Source: Aquirufa sp. (GTDB taxonomy: Bacteria > Bacteroidota > Bacteroidia > Cytophagales > Spirosomataceae). Taken from it: a DNA stretch of 16,848 nucleotides. Below are positions 14,068-16,848 of this stretch, piece after piece. The notes under the pieces were generated by a model, which made no database searches, was not told the DNA's origin, and saw only the letters and a program-made list of their open reading frames with translations. The DNA is taken from positions 1 to 16,848 of the forward strand of contig JAURHT010000031.1 in assembly GCA_030833145.1 (NCBI GenBank), given 5' to 3'. Position numbers and translations under genes: made by a program. Position 1 is the first letter of the stretch. Each line of letters begins with the position of its first letter.

Positions 14068-15021
14068 TTAGGATATTTCTTCCTTGATTTGATAATTCGT
14101 CGTCTTATCTGAGTTCGTAATCAATAACTCCCCAATAAATCCGGCTAAAAAGAGCTGTACGCCCAATATGATAGCAACAAGCGCTAAAAAGAATAGCGGA
14201 TTGTCCGTTACATTACGGTACTTTAAATTGTAGGCGATGTTATATATTTTAACAGCCATTAAATAAATAGTCAAACCAGAACCCGTTAAAAAAGATAGGA
14301 TGCCTAGGCTTCCAAACAAGTGCATCGGACGTTTCCCAAAAATCTGGACAAATGAAATCGATAAAAGATCTAAGAATCCGTACAGGAATCGCTCTAAACC
14401 AAATTTAGTCACTCCATACTTGCGCGCCTGGTGTTGAACTACCTTCTCGCCAATCTTTGTAAATCCGTTCCATTTCGCTTGAACGGGTATGTAGCGGTGC
14501 ATTTCACCATACAGACGTAAGGTTTTCACCACCTCAATTTTATAAGCTTTTAAGCCGCAATTGAAGTCATGCAAATGTACGCCAGACAATTTACGGGTTG
14601 CTGCATTGTATAATTTAGTGGGAATCGTCTTCGAAATAGGGTCAAATCGCTTCTGCTTCCAGCCTGAAATCAAGTCGTAATTTTCCTCTGTAATCAATCG
14701 ATACAATTCTGGAATTTCATCTGGAGAATCCTGTAAATCCGCATCCATGGTGATCACAACCTGGCCAGAAGCCTTACTAAATCCTTCGTGAAGGGCAGCT
14801 GATTTGCCATAATTGCGGGCAAATGAGATGGCTAAAATCGTGCTATATTGTGCTGATAATTGCTTTAGAACCTCCCAAGAGTTGTCGTTGCTTCCATCGT
14901 TTACGAAGATCATTTCGTAAGAAAACGCGTTTTCTTGCATCACTCGGTCGATCCAAGAACATAGTTCTGGAAGCGATTCGGCTTCGTTATAAAGAGGTAC
15001 TACGATGGATAGCTGTAACAT
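14068..15021 (-). CDS. GT2 glycosyltransferase, polyprenol-phosphate sugar transferase type
   Basis: Likely moves a sugar from a nucleotide donor to undecaprenyl phosphate at the inner face of the membrane, as DPM1/GtrB/ArnC-type enzymes do; the sugar is not readable. Residues 1-210 form the GT-A domain: SIVVPLYNE (5-13), VNDGSNDNSW (40-49), DADLQD at 93-98 as the metal-binding DxD region, SGWKQKRFDP (119-128), and RKYGVTKFG (200-208), the family's conserved basic loop. Two membrane helices follow (about 234-258 and 277-300), the usual arrangement for this subgroup. At 317 residues it has the standard length. It begins 21 bp after trmN6 and ends 2 bp before tcdA, within the same operon; the neighbours give no hint about the acceptor. 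Confidence 0.9.
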   Translation of the reverse strand: MLQLSIVVPLYNEAESLPELCSWIDRVMQENAFSYEMIFVNDGSNDNSWEVLKQLSAQYSTILAISFARNYGKSAALHEGFSKASGQVVITMDADLQDSPDEIPELYRLITEENYDLISGWKQKRFDPISKTIPTKLYNAATRKLSGVHLHDFNCGLKAYKIEVVKTLRLYGEMHRYIPVQAKWNGFTKIGEKVVQHQARKYGVTKFGLERFLYGFLDLLSISFVQIFGKRPMHLFGSLGILSFLTGSGLTIYLMAVKIYNIAYNLKYRNVTDNPLFFLALVAIILGVQLFLAGFIGELLITNSDKTTNYQIKEEIS

Positions 15022-15042
15022 ACGAGCAAAAATACAAAATTA

Positions 15043-15762
15043 TTACGAAGGAAAGATGATATAATAAGGTCTTAATAATTCGATGAATCCTGGGCTGTAT
15101 TCGCCTTGTTCATTTTTAATGCAAATGTGACTTTTCTGAGGATTACTTTTTACACGTGAACCGCTCGCCATTACGCGTAGTACGGGACTGTTTGGATGGG
15201 AATGAATATGTTGCCATTCGTTTAAATACAATCCTTTCTCCTGGAGTGATTTTTCGAATAGGGCCAAAACATCAGCCGGATACAGCACTGCAAATTCTCC
15301 CTCATCTGTTAGTAATCGATCAATTGAGGCAGCTAAATCAGCCGGACTCAAATGATCCGCGTGTATCGCCATGTGTTTTGCCTCATCCGCAGCGGCAAGG
15401 TGATTTGTGAAAAAGGGAGGATTAGAGCAGATGAAGTCAAATTTTTCCTCCGGGTTAAACGTTAAAACGTTTGCTTCGATTGCTTTCAAACGATCTTTGA
15501 ATGTACTATTATTGAAATTTTCAGAGGCCACATTTGTCACTCCTGGGTGTATTTCAAGTGCTTTCACGGTACAGGTAGGATTTGCTTGTGCCATCATCGA
15601 GGCTAATAAGCCACATCCTGTTCCTATATCGAGGCAATTATCTCTTGCCTTCAGTGAGGCCCATGCCCCAAATAAGCAAGCTTCGGTACTGATCTTCAAT
15701 CCCGGATTACCGTGATGCAATGAAAATTGTTTGAACTCAAATATAGATCTATTTTCGGCCAT
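15043..15762 (-). CDS. tRNA1(Val) adenine(37)-N6-methyltransferase-like (TrmN6/YfiC family)
   Basis: Class I SAM-dependent methyltransferase. With the ATG at 15762 it has 239 residues and opens with the family N-terminus, FEFKQFSLHH (8-17) and LKISTEACLFGAWA (22-35). The SAM site is LDIGTGCG at 44-51 with Glu70 closing the second strand, and NPPFF at 114-118 is the N6-adenine type catalytic motif. These features point to TrmN6, which methylates A37 of tRNA1(Val) in E. coli; the exact tRNA target here is inferred. An ATG 18 bp upstream is possible but adds only six residues and increases the overlap with rnhA from 14 to 32 bp. It is the third visible gene of the minus-strand operon. Confidence 0.85.
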   Translation of the reverse strand: MAENRSIFEFKQFSLHHGNPGLKISTEACLFGAWASLKARDNCLDIGTGCGLLASMMAQANPTCTVKALEIHPGVTNVASENFNNSTFKDRLKAIEANVLTFNPEEKFDFICSNPPFFTNHLAAADEAKHMAIHADHLSPADLAASIDRLLTDEGEFAVLYPADVLALFEKSLQEKGLYLNEWQHIHSHPNSPVLRVMASGSRVKSNPQKSHICIKNEQGEYSPGFIELLRPYYIIFPS

Positions 15763-16372
15763 AGTCCGCCGGATTTTCACCCCAGTTTTCGGTCTCCCAC
15801 TTTAAGACTTTGGTCGAATAATGATTGCTTTTTAACCACGCGATGGCATTATCCACCATTTTGAATAATTCTTCAGTCCTTGCGTTGCGCTCCAAGTTGG
15901 TTTTGATGGCTCTATTTCGAACCCAAGCAATGGCCGTTCTCGAATCTGAATACAAAGGGTAGGGGCAATTTAGTTTTTTCAAATAGGCAAGACCGTGCAC
16001 AATCGCTAAAAATTCGCCCAAGTTAACCGTGCCCTCAGGGAAGGGACCGCGCGCAAATAAGACCTCTTTTGTCTCAGTATTGACTCCTTGGTATTCCAAC
16101 ACTCCGGGATTTCCTGCACAGGCGGCATCCACCGAAATACTGGGAACTATGATTTTAGCCGCATTTAAACGAGGCGTTTTAGTCTTCGAAGCAGGAGAAA
16201 CGCTGGCCCAATAATTCTTTTTAGCCGCGCTTTCAGCTTCGGACTTGGACTCAAAAGACTTGTATTGAGCCCCCGCGTAGCCTTTGATATGCTTCTCGGT
16301 CTCCGCCCAAGAATCAAAGATTCCGGTCTGATGACCTGCCCAAATCACGTAATATTTTTGTTTTTTGGCCAT
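15749..16372 (-). CDS. rnhA: Ribonuclease HI with N-terminal hybrid-binding domain
   Basis: Cuts the RNA strand of RNA-DNA hybrids, as in R-loops and Okazaki primers. Residues 4-54 are the small viroplasmin/hybrid-binding domain (KYYVIWAGHQTGIFDSW, then YKSFESKSEAESAA). A linker (55-75) leads to the RNase H fold, where the catalytic acids are Asp82 (SVDAACAGNPG), Glu120 (NLGEFLAI), Asp143 (YSDSRTAI) and Asp203 (ENPADYGRK). The first motif reads DAACAGNPG in place of the commoner DGGxRGNPG, but the acid itself is kept. At 207 residues it has the expected two-domain size. The ATG at 16372 directly abuts the marC stop (TAGATG), and the 3' end overlaps trmN6 by 14 bp. The symbol could equally be rnhA or rnh1 by local custom. 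Confidence 0.93.
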   Translation of the reverse strand: MAKKQKYYVIWAGHQTGIFDSWAETEKHIKGYAGAQYKSFESKSEAESAAKKNYWASVSPASKTKTPRLNAAKIIVPSISVDAACAGNPGVLEYQGVNTETKEVLFARGPFPEGTVNLGEFLAIVHGLAYLKKLNCPYPLYSDSRTAIAWVRNRAIKTNLERNARTEELFKMVDNAIAWLKSNHYSTKVLKWETENWGENPADYGRK

Positions 16373-16848
16373 CTACATCAATCGTGATTTAAAGATTTTA
16401 ATTGCAATAGCAATCAAAATAACTCCGAATATTTTACGCAAAATCTGCGTTCCGGCATTCCCTAATTTCTTCTCGATCCAAACGCTTGAGCGCAAAACGA
16501 TGTAAATGAAAAATAGGTTGATGAAGATACTGATGATGATATTTTCCTCTTCGAACTGGGATTTTAAGGAGATTAATGTGGTCATCGTTCCAGCTCCTGC
16601 AATAATAGGAAAAGCTAGCGGAACAATAGAATGCGTATTAGTCTCGATTTCTTCACTCTTAAAGATGCTGCGACCTAAGGTCATTTCCATGCCAATCAGG
16701 AAGATGATTAAAGCCCCCGCCATAGCAAAGGATGTTGTATCAACCCCTAATAAATGTAGAATGAATTTCCCTGCATAAAAGAATCCAATCATGATAATTC
16801 CAGACGCTAAAGTCGCTTGTCCCGGATGGATGTCGCCATTTTTCTTGC
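16373..16848 (-). CDS. MarC-family (UPF0056) integral membrane protein, C-terminal part
   Basis: Open at the right edge: the frame runs without a stop from 16848 to the TAG at 16375-16373, giving at least 157 residues of a family usually around 200. The internal ATG at 16792 is not the start, because the codons before it (KKNGDIHPGQATLASGII) continue the typical MarC helix leading into MIGFFYAG. Four hydrophobic stretches are visible, with the family's AGALIIFLIGMEM segment, the PLAFPIIAGAGTMTTLI motif (Pro, Ala-Gly-Gly-like turn) and the closing KIFGVILIAIAIKI helix. The transported substrate of MarC proteins is not known; the old link with multiple antibiotic resistance has not held up. It is the most upstream visible gene of the operon and abuts rnhA with no spacer. 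Confidence 0.88.
   Translation of the reverse strand, partial: KKNGDIHPGQATLASGIIMIGFFYAGKFILHLLGVDTTSFAMAGALIIFLIGMEMTLGRSIFKSEEIETNTHSIVPLAFPIIAGAGTMTTLISLKSQFEEENIIISIFINLFFIYIVLRSSVWIEKKLGNAGTQILRKIFGVILIAIAIKIFKSRLM

Noticed and set aside
16373..16792. Complete 139-residue membrane protein starting at 16792
   Set aside because: The frame stays open to the window edge and the upstream residues continue a MarC family helix, so the gene is a longer one cut by the boundary.

Overview
The window reads as chromosomal DNA of a Bacteroidota bacterium, probably of the Cytophagales type. The clues are a type IX secretion (T9SS) sorting domain, a 7TM-AraC hybrid regulator, a DUF1599 plus BT_3928-type gene pair, an archaeal/eukaryotic-type prolyl-tRNA synthetase, TAnnTTTG-like promoter elements and almost no Shine-Dalgarno sequences. 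The genus is a guess.

Layout. (1) 1-3194: the 5' part of proS on the minus strand diverges from a plus-strand pair, a Tyr/Asn/Gly-rich lipoprotein and a FadL/OmpP1-like outer-membrane barrel. (2) 3191-5377, minus strand: a compact unit transcribed as DUF1599 gene, DoxX/MauE-like membrane protein, shikimate kinase. Its last stop codon overlaps the stop of the barrel gene. (3) 5453-7118, plus strand: folP overlapping a class IV aminotransferase gene, which fits the last steps of p-aminobenzoate and dihydropteroate synthesis. (4) 7118-12768: an AT-rich accessory cassette. It holds a membrane-bound AraC-type regulator followed by three exported-protein genes: a small protein made mostly of a T9SS sorting domain, a 1010-residue tail-fibre-like protein, and a small fibronectin-like plus EGF-like protein. 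Both edges carry degenerate tandem repeats with a 7-bp period. (5) 12781-16848, minus strand: a tightly packed housekeeping operon in the order marC (partial), rnhA, trmN6-like, GT2 glycosyltransferase, tcdA, mogA. It ends at a hairpin that also faces the cassette.

The accessory cassette is the part most worth attention. The regulator could sense an envelope or extracellular signal and control the three downstream genes, which appear to encode surface or secreted proteins built from tail-fibre modules. The control link is inference from gene order. The rest is conserved core metabolism and translation, with a few oddities: a TTG-start folP, a poly-glutamine tail merged with a TAATG junction, and stop codons overlapping tail to tail. 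No rRNA, tRNA, CRISPR array, transposase or integrase was seen. No gene-free stretch exceeds about 120 bases.
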